NCBI RefSeq assembly: GCF_017635265.1
Contig: NZ_JAGBLU010000004.1
Coordinates: 62,001 to 126,000 of the forward strand
Source of the DNA: Butyrivibrio sp.
Lineage (GTDB): Bacteria > Bacillota > Clostridia > Lachnospirales > Lachnospiraceae
Reading direction: 5' to 3'
Length of the DNA: 64,000 nt
The notes beneath the pieces are model-generated. The model did no database searches. It saw only the letters and a program-made list of their open reading frames with translations, and had not been told where the DNA came from. This document shows positions 18,411 to 27,504 of this stretch, one piece after another (position 1 is the stretch's first letter; every line of letters starts with the position of its first letter). The position numbers and the translations under genes were made by a program.

Positions 18411-20640
18411 GAACAATAAAAAAATCACAAAGAAAGATCTGGTAATAATTGTACTTAGCGCCATTTCTTTTATTCTTTTAATTTTGATCATTGTTTCATC
18501 AAGACAGACAGATAAGATGGTATCTGATTTCCTTGAAGAAGACAGTAAAGCTAAAAATGATGAAACAGTCGTATCAGAAACCAGCGCTGATTATAGAAGT
18601 ATCACAATTACGGAAGTTAGTTCTGACAAGTGGGTCGAAATATATAATTCAGGCACTGACGCGCTTGATATTTCAAATTTAAAGCTTTTTGTATCTGGAA
18701 AAGAGGCAGGCGCGATTCCTGATGGACAAAGCATAAGAAGTGGATCGTACTATGTCGTGGAAATCGGCACAAATCCTGGAACGCTGGAAAACAATGTGAT
18801 TTCATTAGTGGACAATAAAGGAAGTGAAATTATCTCACTTATTGTACCAAGGCTTTCCGATAATAATAGCTATGGTATAGCTGATTTAGAGAAAAACACC
18901 TGGGGATATATGACTCCCACAAAAGGAAAAGAAAACAGGAATAAAGATGTTGAATATGTAAAGTACGGAGAAATTGGTTTTTCTGCTCCTGGAGGATTTT
19001 ATGATTCTGCATTTCAGCTGGAGCTGACATGCGGAGAAAATGAAAAAATATATTATACGACAGATGGAACAACTCCAACTACTGAGTCTAAACAATATGA
19101 AGATTCAATTAAAATTTCAAACCTGTCATCCAGCAGTTACGTATATGCCTCGAGTGCTCTTCAAAGCAGGTTAAGCACAAATTATGTTCCTGGGTCTGTG
19201 GATAGGGGAATGATAGTAAGAGCCATTAAAACAAGTGCTTCAGGAGAGGTTACAGGTGAAGCAACACAGGCGTTTTATGTAGGTCATAGGTATAACAGTG
19301 ATTATTTAAATATTCCGGTAATTTCAATTGTTACAGATCCGGAAAATCTCTTTGACTATGAAACAGGAATATATGTTTCAGGAAAGACCAGAGAAGACGC
19401 ACTGATTCAGGGATTTGATACTGCAAATGCTGCTAACTTTCTCAATGGCTGGGAAAAAGAGGCGATAATTGAGTACTATGAGCCTTCAAAAGGAAAAACA
19501 ATGGAAGTGGAGGCAAATCTTAGCATCATAGCAGATTCAGTAAGTTTCGACAGGCAAAAAAACTTAAGCCTAAAAATAAAAGATGCTGATTATTCAGAAT
19601 ATGAGGGATCTACGCTTACAGATTATATCTCTGACAATGGGAGAATAAATTTGTCACAGAGCTTTAGTGACAATGAGTTTAAACTCAGAAACTATGTTGT
19701 AAGTGCTTTGGCTCAGGGACTTACGACATCTGCAATGGACGTTTGCCCTTGCATAGTATTCATTGATGGAGAGTATTGGGGGCTTTACTCATTAAAAGCA
19801 TATTATGATGAAAAATATATTAGCAGAAGGTATAACCTTTCAGGTAGAGACGTAATTATTCATGAACGTCAGGAGTACGGGCAGGAATTTAACAGCTTCA
19901 TTGATTATGTTTCACAGACGGATCTTTCTGTACAGGCTAACTATGAAGAAGTTGAAAGTATGCTTGATATAGACAATTTTTTGGAATATGTGTGCCTTAA
20001 CATATTTGTAGGAAAGTCTTCATTTAAGCCATCTTCGGGAACTGCATGGAGGACTGTTTCAAGTGATGGAACAGGGTATGCGGATGGCAGATGGAGATTT
20101 ATGAGTACAGATATGGCCAGTACTTTATACATGTCTGCAAAAGAGACACCTACAATAAATACATATCTTCAACCTGGCATACAAAGCGATCTTTTATTAC
20201 AGTCACTTTTAATGAATGATGAATTCTGTGAAAAACTTGCATCAACTATGGAGAAGATGATAAGTGAGAATTTTGCTAAAGCTTCATGGGATAGCAAAAT
20301 TGATGAACTTGTAAATAGATTAAAGAAGCCCACAATTGCCTCTTATTCAAGGTTTTATGGCAATCTTTCAAATAACTTATATGATCAGGAAGTTGACAAT
20401 ATAGAAGCATATTTACTTGAGAGAGGTCCTTATATTTTAAAATATACTAACGAACTTGCCGAAAATGGCGGAAATATTGAAAGAGCCAGGGAGCTTCTGT
20501 TGACTGAAAGCCAGGCACAGGAGGCTGATAATGAAGTAATTGACGGCAATACTACCCAGGATGATCTTGAAGAAAATACAAATGAGGCAGCTTCTGCAAA
20601 TGAGGAAAGTGCAGAAGTAGAGGATAGTAATAATGGCTGA
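18397..20640 (+). CDS. Divergent CotH-like protein with lamin-tail and chitobiase-type domains
   Basis: Surface protein of 747 aa. It begins with an uncleaved-looking hydrophobic anchor (about 15-32), then a lamin-tail-like domain (ITEVSSDKWVEIYNSG, about 66-160), a CHB_HEX_C-type domain (KIYYTTDGTTPT, about 215) and a CotH-like kinase region (about 310-640). The kinase motif FIDGEYWGLYSLK...YDEKY is clear, but others are altered: the RPSGTDFNRTMF-type segment is reduced to FKLRNYVVSAL, and YFGNDDWPGNN is replaced by FVGKSSFKPSSGT. A final acidic stretch ends the protein. CotH proteins phosphorylate spore-coat or surface proteins; this copy may be a pseudokinase or binding protein. It overlaps the next gene by 8 bases. 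Confidence 0.85.
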   Translation: MRNDKNNKKITKKDLVIIVLSAISFILLILIIVSSRQTDKMVSDFLEEDSKAKNDETVVSETSADYRSITITEVSSDKWVEIYNSGTDALDISNLKLFVSGKEAGAIPDGQSIRSGSYYVVEIGTNPGTLENNVISLVDNKGSEIISLIVPRLSDNNSYGIADLEKNTWGYMTPTKGKENRNKDVEYVKYGEIGFSAPGGFYDSAFQLELTCGENEKIYYTTDGTTPTTESKQYEDSIKISNLSSSSYVYASSALQSRLSTNYVPGSVDRGMIVRAIKTSASGEVTGEATQAFYVGHRYNSDYLNIPVISIVTDPENLFDYETGIYVSGKTREDALIQGFDTANAANFLNGWEKEAIIEYYEPSKGKTMEVEANLSIIADSVSFDRQKNLSLKIKDADYSEYEGSTLTDYISDNGRINLSQSFSDNEFKLRNYVVSALAQGLTTSAMDVCPCIVFIDGEYWGLYSLKAYYDEKYISRRYNLSGRDVIIHERQEYGQEFNSFIDYVSQTDLSVQANYEEVESMLDIDNFLEYVCLNIFVGKSSFKPSSGTAWRTVSSDGTGYADGRWRFMSTDMASTLYMSAKETPTINTYLQPGIQSDLLLQSLLMNDEFCEKLASTMEKMISENFAKASWDSKIDELVNRLKKPTIASYSRFYGNLSNNLYDQEVDNIEAYLLERGPYILKYTNELAENGGNIERARELLLTESQAQEADNEVIDGNTTQDDLEENTNEAASANEESAEVEDSNNG

Positions 20641-21799
20641 GTTTTTAACAGTAAGAGAATATTTAAGAGAACTTGTTTGCGCAACGTTGGAAAAGAGAGA
20701 TCCGGAACCTGTTCCGAAAGATATTTCAATAAGGGACTTGGTAGATATAGGAGCAAAAAGCCAAATACAATACCTGATATACAACTCACTTATCAAAGTG
20801 GTGGATGAACAGAATGAAGCTTATGAGCTTATAAAACAGCGACTTTCTTACAGTACATTCAAGACTTTTGTGCAGGTTATGGCAGCATCAAAGATTGCAG
20901 AGACTTTTGAAAAAAATAATATACGTTTCCAGATTCTTAAAGGAACCATAATGAAAAAGATATATCCTTCTCCGGAAATGAGAGAGATGAGCGATATAGA
21001 TCTTGTGGTCTATGATGAGAATTTGGATAGAGCTGCTGAAGTTTTGGAGAGCATGGGATTTCAAAACCATGGGCTAAAGAAACACCATATGATTTTCTCA
21101 AAGGATAAAAAGCTTGTTGTAGAAGTGCATTGGTGTCTCTTTGATGAGAATGTTGGTCAGATCCAGCATATGTATTTCAAAGACAATTTCAGAGCCAGGC
21201 TTAAAGAAGGAACAGGGTATACCTATGAATTTAGTAAAGAAGATTTCTATGTATACATGATAGCTCATATGGCAAAACACTTTTTTGAGACAGGCTGCGG
21301 AATAAGAAATCTTATTGATATTTATATCTACTTAAATAAGTATGAAAAAGAGATGAATAGAGAATACCTGATATCTGAACTAAAAAAGTGTAAAATTGAT
21401 GAATTTGAAAAAAACATGCGGGAATTATCATACGTATGGCTTGATAACAGGCCTTGCTCAGATTTCCATGAAAAGCTCTTCGCCTATATGCTTGACAGCG
21501 GAATATACGGAAAAACTGAAAATGGCATATGGGGACAGCTTGCAAAAGAAACAACTAATGACAACTCTTCGTTTAAGCTTCATTACTATTTTCCATCAAT
21601 TAAATTCATGAGGGAAAAGTACAAATGGCTTGAAAGATATCCTTTTTTGTTGCCTATAGCGTGGGTAATAAGGGGAGTGAGTGGATTTTCAAATAAACAG
21701 TCAAGGGATCACGCACAGAACTTTGAAAACTCTGGTGATGCCAAGATAAAGGAAATGCTGGATATATATCACAGACTTAATCTTGATTTTAGAAAGTAA
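20633..21799 (+). CDS. Nucleotidyltransferase family protein (lasso-cluster type)
   Basis: Putative nucleotidyltransferase of 388 aa in the NTP_transf_5 group. Visible motifs are FQILKGTIMKKIYPSPEMREMSDIDLVV (by elements: LKG near 102, IYP.P..R, and the metal-binding SDIDLVV near 122-128) and VEVHWCLFDE near 165. In paeninodin-type lasso peptide clusters a member of this family accompanies the kinase and cyclase genes; its role there is unclear. Here it lies three genes before the B2 protease gene. It could modify a peptide, a sugar or a tRNA-like substrate; only family membership is firm. Confidence 0.85.
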   Translation: MAEFLTVREYLRELVCATLEKRDPEPVPKDISIRDLVDIGAKSQIQYLIYNSLIKVVDEQNEAYELIKQRLSYSTFKTFVQVMAASKIAETFEKNNIRFQILKGTIMKKIYPSPEMREMSDIDLVVYDENLDRAAEVLESMGFQNHGLKKHHMIFSKDKKLVVEVHWCLFDENVGQIQHMYFKDNFRARLKEGTGYTYEFSKEDFYVYMIAHMAKHFFETGCGIRNLIDIYIYLNKYEKEMNREYLISELKKCKIDEFEKNMRELSYVWLDNRPCSDFHEKLFAYMLDSGIYGKTENGIWGQLAKETTNDNSSFKLHYYFPSIKFMREKYKWLERYPFLLPIAWVIRGVSGFSNKQSRDHAQNFENSGDAKIKEMLDIYHRLNLDFRK

Positions 21800-21815
21800 T
21801 ATACAGGTATAAACA

Positions 21816-23831
21816 ATGGATGACATTATTAGTGTTATAGTTCCAATCTACAAAGTTGAAAAATATATAAACAGATGTATAGATTCTATAACCAATCAGA
21901 CATATAAAAACTTAGACATTATCCTTGTGGATGACGGGTCACCGGATTTATGTGGGAAAATCTGTGATGAGTACGCTGATAAAGATAGTCGCATCAGAGT
22001 AATTCATAAAGAGAACGGAGGTCTCTCCAGTGCCAGAAATGTAGCGCTGGATGATTTAAAAGGTAATTGGGTGGTATGTGTAGACAGCGATGATTATGTA
22101 CATCCGGATATGATAAGGAGACTACATAGAGCTGCATGTGATAACAATGCTGAAATTGCCATTTGTTCCCACTACGAAGAAAGAGGTGAGAGGCTTTTCA
22201 TTAACAGCAGAATTGAAGATGAAGTTATTGTATGGGATAAAAAGAGTGCACTTACAAAACTCATATATGATGAAGAAGTTAAAAACTATGCCTGGGGTAA
22301 AATATACAAATCAAGTCTCTTTGATGGAGTGAGATATCCGGATGGCAGAAATTATGAGGATATAGCAACAACGTATCTTCTTTTTGACAAGGCTGAGAGA
22401 ATAGTTAAAATTCCTGATTATCTTTATTACTATCTTATAAGAGAAGACGGAATATCATTTAATAATTCAACCAGCAGTTGGCATAAAGGATGTCATGCCA
22501 CTTGTCTTGGGCAGCAGGAAAGAGCGGACTATTTTAAGAAAAAAGGATATTCCCGGCTTTATGAACTTGCGATGGCAGCTCTTTTGCCATATCTGTATTC
22601 TGATATAAGAAGTGGATACAGTGCAGGTAAGCTTGAAGATGTAAAGGCATCACAAAGATACATAAGAGAAAATCTGGATTCTTTTTACAATAATAAGCTT
22701 ATTTCTGATAAAGATAAGAAAATAATTTCAATTTATTTGAAAAGCGAAAATTACTACAGCGTTTATATTAAAGCCAAAGATGTCTATTCAAAAGTGAATA
22801 AGACGGTAAAAAAGATTAAAAAACGAATTGCTCCACAAAAAAGCAGTTTGGATTTTAAGCTTTCAAAGGGAAAAACAAGAAGAATTATCTATTTTGAATT
22901 GCCATGTTTTGATAACCTTGGAGATCATGCTATCGCATATGTTACAGAGAAGCTGTTATCTGATTTTTCTCAAAAAGATAATGTGTTTCAGCTATATATA
23001 GTTGATGGCTGGGATACAGAAAGAGCTATATCCTCGCTAAAAAAGATTATTTCAGGGGATGATGTGATCGTCTGTCAGGGCGGTGGCAATTTTGGAAGTT
23101 TATATGACTTTGCTGAAGTTTTCAGAAGAAAAGTATTAAAGGCTTTTAAAAACAATAAAATAATAATCATGCCTCAAACACTGTTTTATACAGAGGATGA
23201 GCGTGGGCAAAAAGAACTTTCGCTGGATAAGAAGGCGGTAAATTCGTGTGAAGACATTGTCTTATTTGCCAGGGATAGTAAGTCCTATGATCTTATGAAA
23301 AAGCATTTTGACTGTGAAACAGCACAGCTCCACGATGTTGTATCTATGTTTGAAACAAGTGAGTTTTCCGGAGAAAAAAGAAATGGAATAGTTGTCTGCT
23401 TAAGGTCGGATAAAGAGGGAAAACTTTCTTGTAATGACAAAAAGAAAATTATATCAATTTGTGAAAAGATATCACCGGATGTACATGTTACAGATACCTG
23501 CACGGGGTATGAGTTTGATACAAAGATAAGAAAATCGATACTGGAAAAAAAGTTCAGACTTTGGGGGCAGTCAAAACTCGTTGTTACTGACAGACTACAC
23601 GGAATGATCTTTTCCATAATAACAGGAACCACTTGTATTGTAATAGGGAATAATCATCATAAGGTTTTAGAAACCAGAAAAACCTTTAAGGATTGTGAAT
23701 ATCTGACTTATACCGAATTTGATGATACCTTTGAAGAACAGGTAAAAAAAGTATATAGCAGCAGTAAACATAATGAAGTGATCACATATAGTAAGGATTT
23801 TGAAAAAGTTTTAGATAAAATACAGGGATAA
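21816..23831 (+). CDS. GT2 glycosyltransferase fused to polysaccharide pyruvyltransferase
   Basis: Bifunctional protein of 671 aa. Residues 1-330 are a GT2 transferase: IISVIVPIYKVEKYINRC, ILVDDGSPD and the DXD-type CVDSDDYV (about 90). Residues about 350-671 are a polysaccharide pyruvyltransferase: FELPCFDNLGDHAIA, VIVCQGGGNFGSLY, and VTDRLHGMIFSI. The second domain would attach a pyruvate ketal from PEP to a sugar, adding negative charge to the polymer. A basic Lys-rich linker (about 325-345) joins the domains. The fusion suggests that the sugar added by the first half is the one pyruvylated (inference). Confidence 0.9.
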   Translation: MDDIISVIVPIYKVEKYINRCIDSITNQTYKNLDIILVDDGSPDLCGKICDEYADKDSRIRVIHKENGGLSSARNVALDDLKGNWVVCVDSDDYVHPDMIRRLHRAACDNNAEIAICSHYEERGERLFINSRIEDEVIVWDKKSALTKLIYDEEVKNYAWGKIYKSSLFDGVRYPDGRNYEDIATTYLLFDKAERIVKIPDYLYYYLIREDGISFNNSTSSWHKGCHATCLGQQERADYFKKKGYSRLYELAMAALLPYLYSDIRSGYSAGKLEDVKASQRYIRENLDSFYNNKLISDKDKKIISIYLKSENYYSVYIKAKDVYSKVNKTVKKIKKRIAPQKSSLDFKLSKGKTRRIIYFELPCFDNLGDHAIAYVTEKLLSDFSQKDNVFQLYIVDGWDTERAISSLKKIISGDDVIVCQGGGNFGSLYDFAEVFRRKVLKAFKNNKIIIMPQTLFYTEDERGQKELSLDKKAVNSCEDIVLFARDSKSYDLMKKHFDCETAQLHDVVSMFETSEFSGEKRNGIVVCLRSDKEGKLSCNDKKKIISICEKISPDVHVTDTCTGYEFDTKIRKSILEKKFRLWGQSKLVVTDRLHGMIFSIITGTTCIVIGNNHHKVLETRKTFKDCEYLTYTEFDDTFEEQVKKVYSSSKHNEVITYSKDFEKVLDKIQG

Positions 23832-23832
23832 T

Positions 23833-24282
23833 ATGGGAATTTTAAAAAGATGTTACAGGTTTTTAAGATACAACGAACATAAACTTTTGACCATAAAGGC
23901 ATATATTCTTTCAGCGTATTACAGGTTTTTGGTACTTAATTTCAAAACTGCCAAAATTAAGAAAAGATGGGGCGTTGAGGGTAAAGAATCAGCAACAGAT
24001 GTAGACAGGAGTGTATATGTATATGCCAAAAAGGTTTCATATGCAGTGAATCAGGTCTGCAATAAGACCAAATGGGAAAGTAAATGCTTAATAAGAGCAC
24101 TTGTAGCAAAAAAACTACTTGCAGAAAAAGGTATCGATTCAACTTTGTATCTTGGATGTAAGGAAGAAAATGGGAAAATGGTTGCACATGCCTGGGTGAG
24201 GTGCGGAAGGGCATATATTACTGGTGGACGTGGACAAAACGACGGATACATAGTAGTAGATAAATTTAGGACATGGAAATAA
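23833..24282 (+). CDS. Lasso peptide B2-type transglutaminase-like protease
   Basis: Small protein of 149 aa in the Transglut_core3 family, the leader peptidase (B2 or McjB C-terminal half) of lasso peptide pathways. Catalytic Cys85 lies in ESKCLIRAL and His119 in MVAHAWVRCG; the third residue may be Asp137 (GQNDGYIVV). The length and motif order fit stand-alone B2 proteins of Firmicutes that work with a PqqD-like B1. A basic N-terminus (KRCYRFLRYNEHK) precedes the domain. It starts one base after the pyruvyltransferase stop and ends one base before the exporter gene, so B2 and exporter are expected to be expressed together. Confidence 0.88.
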   Translation: MGILKRCYRFLRYNEHKLLTIKAYILSAYYRFLVLNFKTAKIKKRWGVEGKESATDVDRSVYVYAKKVSYAVNQVCNKTKWESKCLIRALVAKKLLAEKGIDSTLYLGCKEENGKMVAHAWVRCGRAYITGGRGQNDGYIVVDKFRTWK

Positions 24283-24283
24283 A

Positions 24284-25978
24284 ATGGGAAAACTAAAAAA
24301 AATCAAACACTATTGGAATAAAAGAGATGATGCAGGCAGGTATTTTTTATGGATACTTAGCTATACAAAACCTTTTGTACCACAACTGGCTATTCTGATG
24401 ATATTTGATCTTGCTGCCACATTTTTATCTGTTGGCATGGCAGTAATTGGAAAACAGCTGATCGACAGCGCAACAAATGGAAATGTGTCAGAGCTATGGT
24501 CTATCCTTGCTTTGTATGTATTAGTTATTGTAGGTAGTCAGGGCTTATACATAATAAGTGGTCTGTTATCTGTTGTTGTCTACGAAAAGTTTGGCTTTGG
24601 TATCAGAAAAAAAGTATATAGAAGAATACTTGACACATGCTGGCTTGATATTTCCAAATACCACACAGGCGATCTTATGACCAGGCTTACCAGTGATGTC
24701 AGTGCAGTTGCAGATGGTATCTCAAACACAATTCCTACGATATTAAGACTAATTGTAGAATTGTTAGTTACATTTTTTACTTTGGCGTATTATGACTTAA
24801 AACTTGCCCTGTTTGCGCTTTTGGTAGCTCCTATAGCGATGCTTGCCAGCTTGTGGCTTGGTAAAAAATTAAAATATCTTCAGGTTAAAGTTCAGCAGAC
24901 AGAATCCAAGTATCGTTCTTTTATGCAGGAAAGTCTTGCAAATATTTTAATTGAGAAGTCATTTTGTCTTGAGGACTACTCGGAAGAAAGACTGACAGCT
25001 CTTAGAGATGAGAGAATATACTGGGTGCTTAAAAAAAATAGAACAAACATGCTTGCTTCTGCGGCAATGGGATTTTCTTTTCAGCTTGGCTATATAGTGG
25101 CTTTCGCATGGGGAGCAATATGTATAGCAAACAGGACTATAACTTATGGAACAATGACGTTGTTTTTGCAGCTTGTTAACAGAATACAATCACCTATAGT
25201 TAATCTGGCACAGCTGGTTCCAAAGCTTATTTCAATGTTTGCATCTGCCGGGAGAATAATAGAGATTCAGGCTTTACCAAAGGAGGAGTATAAGGGCAAT
25301 TCTATTACAGCCAAAAATGTAGGGGTCAAGGTCACAAGTGTTTCTTTTGGATATGGAGATGAACTTGTTTTTGATGATGCAAATATAGATTTTAAGCCCG
25401 GTGAATTTACGGCGATAGTTGGCAAATCAGGAATTGGTAAGACAACTCTTGTAAGACTCATAATGGCTTTTACCAGCAAAATGGAAGGTAATATTTCTTT
25501 TTACAATGACCTTGGAGAAGAGCTTTTGGCAAGTCCTGATGCCAGACGTATTATAGCTTACGTTCCGCAAGGAAATACACTTTTTAGCGGAACTATTAAA
25601 GAAAATGTTCTCATGGGAAACAAAAATGCTACTGATGAAGAAGTACTGGAGGCTTTACGTGGGGCGGCTGCTTTGGATTTTGTAAATGAGCTCCCAATGG
25701 GAATAGATACGGTAATTGGCGAAAAAGGTGTGGGAATTTCGGAAGGACAGGCACAGCGTATTGCAATTGCAAGAGCACTTGTTAAGAGAGCACCTTTCCT
25801 GATTCTTGATGAAGCTACGTCTTCACTTGATGAAATTACTGAGATTAATGTTTTGAACGGAATAAGAAAATGGACTCCTGCACCTACCTGTATCCTTATA
25901 ACCCACAGGAAATCTGTTCTTGAATATTGTGACAGGGAAATACAAATAGTTAATAAGAAGCTGAGGGAAGCAATATGA
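24284..25978 (+). CDS. ABC exporter (permease-ATPase), probable peptide exporter
   Basis: Full half-transporter of 564 aa with about six membrane helices (about 25-310) and a C-terminal ATPase domain. Motifs: Walker A VGKSGIGKTT (about 383), Q-loop YVPQGN, signature ISEGQAQRIA, Walker B FLILDEATS and the H-loop ITHRKS. It should act as a homodimer. Lasso clusters of this type carry one such exporter (D protein), and the direct position after the B2 gene supports export of the matured peptide. There is no peptidase C39 domain. A role in polysaccharide export is less likely because a flippase is present at 29.8 kb. Confidence 0.9.
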   Translation: MGKLKKIKHYWNKRDDAGRYFLWILSYTKPFVPQLAILMIFDLAATFLSVGMAVIGKQLIDSATNGNVSELWSILALYVLVIVGSQGLYIISGLLSVVVYEKFGFGIRKKVYRRILDTCWLDISKYHTGDLMTRLTSDVSAVADGISNTIPTILRLIVELLVTFFTLAYYDLKLALFALLVAPIAMLASLWLGKKLKYLQVKVQQTESKYRSFMQESLANILIEKSFCLEDYSEERLTALRDERIYWVLKKNRTNMLASAAMGFSFQLGYIVAFAWGAICIANRTITYGTMTLFLQLVNRIQSPIVNLAQLVPKLISMFASAGRIIEIQALPKEEYKGNSITAKNVGVKVTSVSFGYGDELVFDDANIDFKPGEFTAIVGKSGIGKTTLVRLIMAFTSKMEGNISFYNDLGEELLASPDARRIIAYVPQGNTLFSGTIKENVLMGNKNATDEEVLEALRGAAALDFVNELPMGIDTVIGEKGVGISEGQAQRIAIARALVKRAPFLILDEATSSLDEITEINVLNGIRKWTPAPTCILITHRKSVLEYCDREIQIVNKKLREAI

Positions 25979-26667
25979 TAAGGCTTTTAATGATAGATGA
26001 TGATTTAGAAGTTTTAAACGTCAATAAAAAGTTTTTTGAAGATAAGGGCTTTAAAGTTGAAATATGTGATAAAGCATCAAAAGGAGAAGAAATAGCAAAA
26101 AAGTTTAAACCAGGCTGTATACTCCTTGATATTATGATGCCTGAAATAGACGGCTTTGAACTTTGCAGAAATATCAGGAAGTTTTCTGACGTTCCAATAT
26201 TGTTTCTTTCAGGAAAAGTTTCAGAAGAAGATAAGCTTCTGGGATTTGAGGCAGGATGTGATGATTACGTAGAAAAGCCATATAGCCTTAATGAACTTTA
26301 TGCCCGAATAAACGCACATGTTAAAAGAGCAAAAACGCGTACTGTTGTTACTGAAAGAAACACTGTAGATATTGATCCGTTTTATTTGGATAAAGAAAAA
26401 CATAAGCTTTTTTACAATGATGAAGAGATACTCATTTCAAATAAAGAATACGATCTTATGCTTTATCTGGCTATGAATACAGGTAAAGAAATAACTTTTG
26501 AGGAAATAGGTATACGACTTTGGGGAACCTATTCGGAAAATGATCGCAGGAATGTGATGGTAAATGTATCAAGGCTTAGAAAAAAGATTGAGGATGCCAC
26601 AGGTATTGACAATCTTATTGAAACTGTCTGGTCTAAAGGATACAAAATGGTCGGATTAAAAAAATGA
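25975..26667 (+). CDS. OmpR-family response regulator
   Basis: Response regulator of 230 aa: receiver domain with acidic pocket MIDDD, phosphoacceptor Asp52 in ILLDIMMPEIDG and Lys in VEKPYS, followed by a winged-helix DNA-binding domain (about 125-228). The start overlaps the exporter stop by 4 bases (ATGA), and the histidine kinase gene follows 18 bases later. The coupling suggests the pair senses a condition connected with the exporter and controls this locus (inference). The operator sites are unknown. Confidence 0.93.
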   Translation: MIRLLMIDDDLEVLNVNKKFFEDKGFKVEICDKASKGEEIAKKFKPGCILLDIMMPEIDGFELCRNIRKFSDVPILFLSGKVSEEDKLLGFEAGCDDYVEKPYSLNELYARINAHVKRAKTRTVVTERNTVDIDPFYLDKEKHKLFYNDEEILISNKEYDLMLYLAMNTGKEITFEEIGIRLWGTYSENDRRNVMVNVSRLRKKIEDATGIDNLIETVWSKGYKMVGLKK

Positions 26668-26685
26668 CGTCTTGAGGCAAATGTT

Positions 26686-27504
26686 ATGGTTAAGAAGAAG
26701 TTTGAAGAGCCGCTTGTTGATTCAAGTACTGTTGATGAATTATCAAAAAAATTACTAGAGGCCAATGACAAGTTAAAACGTGCGGAGAATGAAAGAAAAA
26801 TCATGATTGAAAATATTTCGCATGATTTAAGGGCTCCACTAACTGCCATCAGAAGTACTATAGACTATCTTAAGGAAAGGGTCTATTCAGATGGCGGAGA
26901 GATATCAGAAAATGAACTTGAAACATATTTAGGAATTTTGGATTTACGAGCAAAAACTTTAGAAACACTGGTACAGGATCTGTATTATCTGACATGCATA
27001 GAGAGTGGCGCAAACAAGCTTGAATTTATAGATATACCAATTAATCAATTTCTCGAGGAATATTTTTTTTCTGCTCAAATTGATGATAAATATAAGGACT
27101 ATGAACTTGTAATTGATGTAGATGAAAATATGAATGAGCGGGTACATGCAGATGTAGCCAAACTAAACAGGGTGCTGGACAATCTTTTTACAAATGCCAG
27201 AAAGTACTCGCCAAAAGGCTCAAAAATAGAGCTGGGGGCATCAAAAACAGATAAAGTCATTTGCTTTTATGTTAAGGATAACGGCTATGGAATTCCGGAA
27301 GAAAAAATACCGTATGTTTTTGACAGAACATACAGAGTTTCTGATTCAAGATCGCCTGCAGATAACTCGGGAAGCGGACTTGGCTTATCTATAGCCAAGA
27401 CTATCGTTAAGCAGCATGGTGGAGAAATAAAGTGTGAAAGCAAAGTCGGGAAAGGGAGCACATTTAGAGTGTTTTTACCTATAGTAAATACAAAGGCGGA
27501 ATAG
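26686..27504 (+). CDS. Soluble sensor histidine kinase
   Basis: Histidine kinase of 272 aa consisting only of a coiled-coil start, a HisKA domain (phosphorylated His in ENISHDLRAPL, about 47) and a HATPase_c domain (N-box NLFTNARKYSPKG, G1 VKDNGYGIPEE, G2 GSGLGLSIAKT). There is no membrane helix or sensory domain, so the signal must be cytoplasmic or come through a partner, possibly the adjacent ABC exporter, as known for BceS-like systems where the transporter is the sensor. GAGG lies eight bases before the start. Confidence 0.9.
   Translation: MVKKKFEEPLVDSSTVDELSKKLLEANDKLKRAENERKIMIENISHDLRAPLTAIRSTIDYLKERVYSDGGEISENELETYLGILDLRAKTLETLVQDLYYLTCIESGANKLEFIDIPINQFLEEYFFSAQIDDKYKDYELVIDVDENMNERVHADVAKLNRVLDNLFTNARKYSPKGSKIELGASKTDKVICFYVKDNGYGIPEEKIPYVFDRTYRVSDSRSPADNSGSGLGLSIAKTIVKQHGGEIKCESKVGKGSTFRVFLPIVNTKAE

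Noticed and set aside
20430-20796. Two overlapping - strand frames of 119 codons at the CotH/nucleotidyltransferase junction
   Set aside because: They lie opposite two well-supported genes, have no ribosome site or recognisable domain, and mirror the codon bias of the + strand.
24284-25978. Polysaccharide-exporting ABC transporter (TagGH or Wzm/Wzt type)
   Set aside because: It is a fused permease-ATPase of the peptide/lipid exporter type and the locus has its own Wzx-like flippase.
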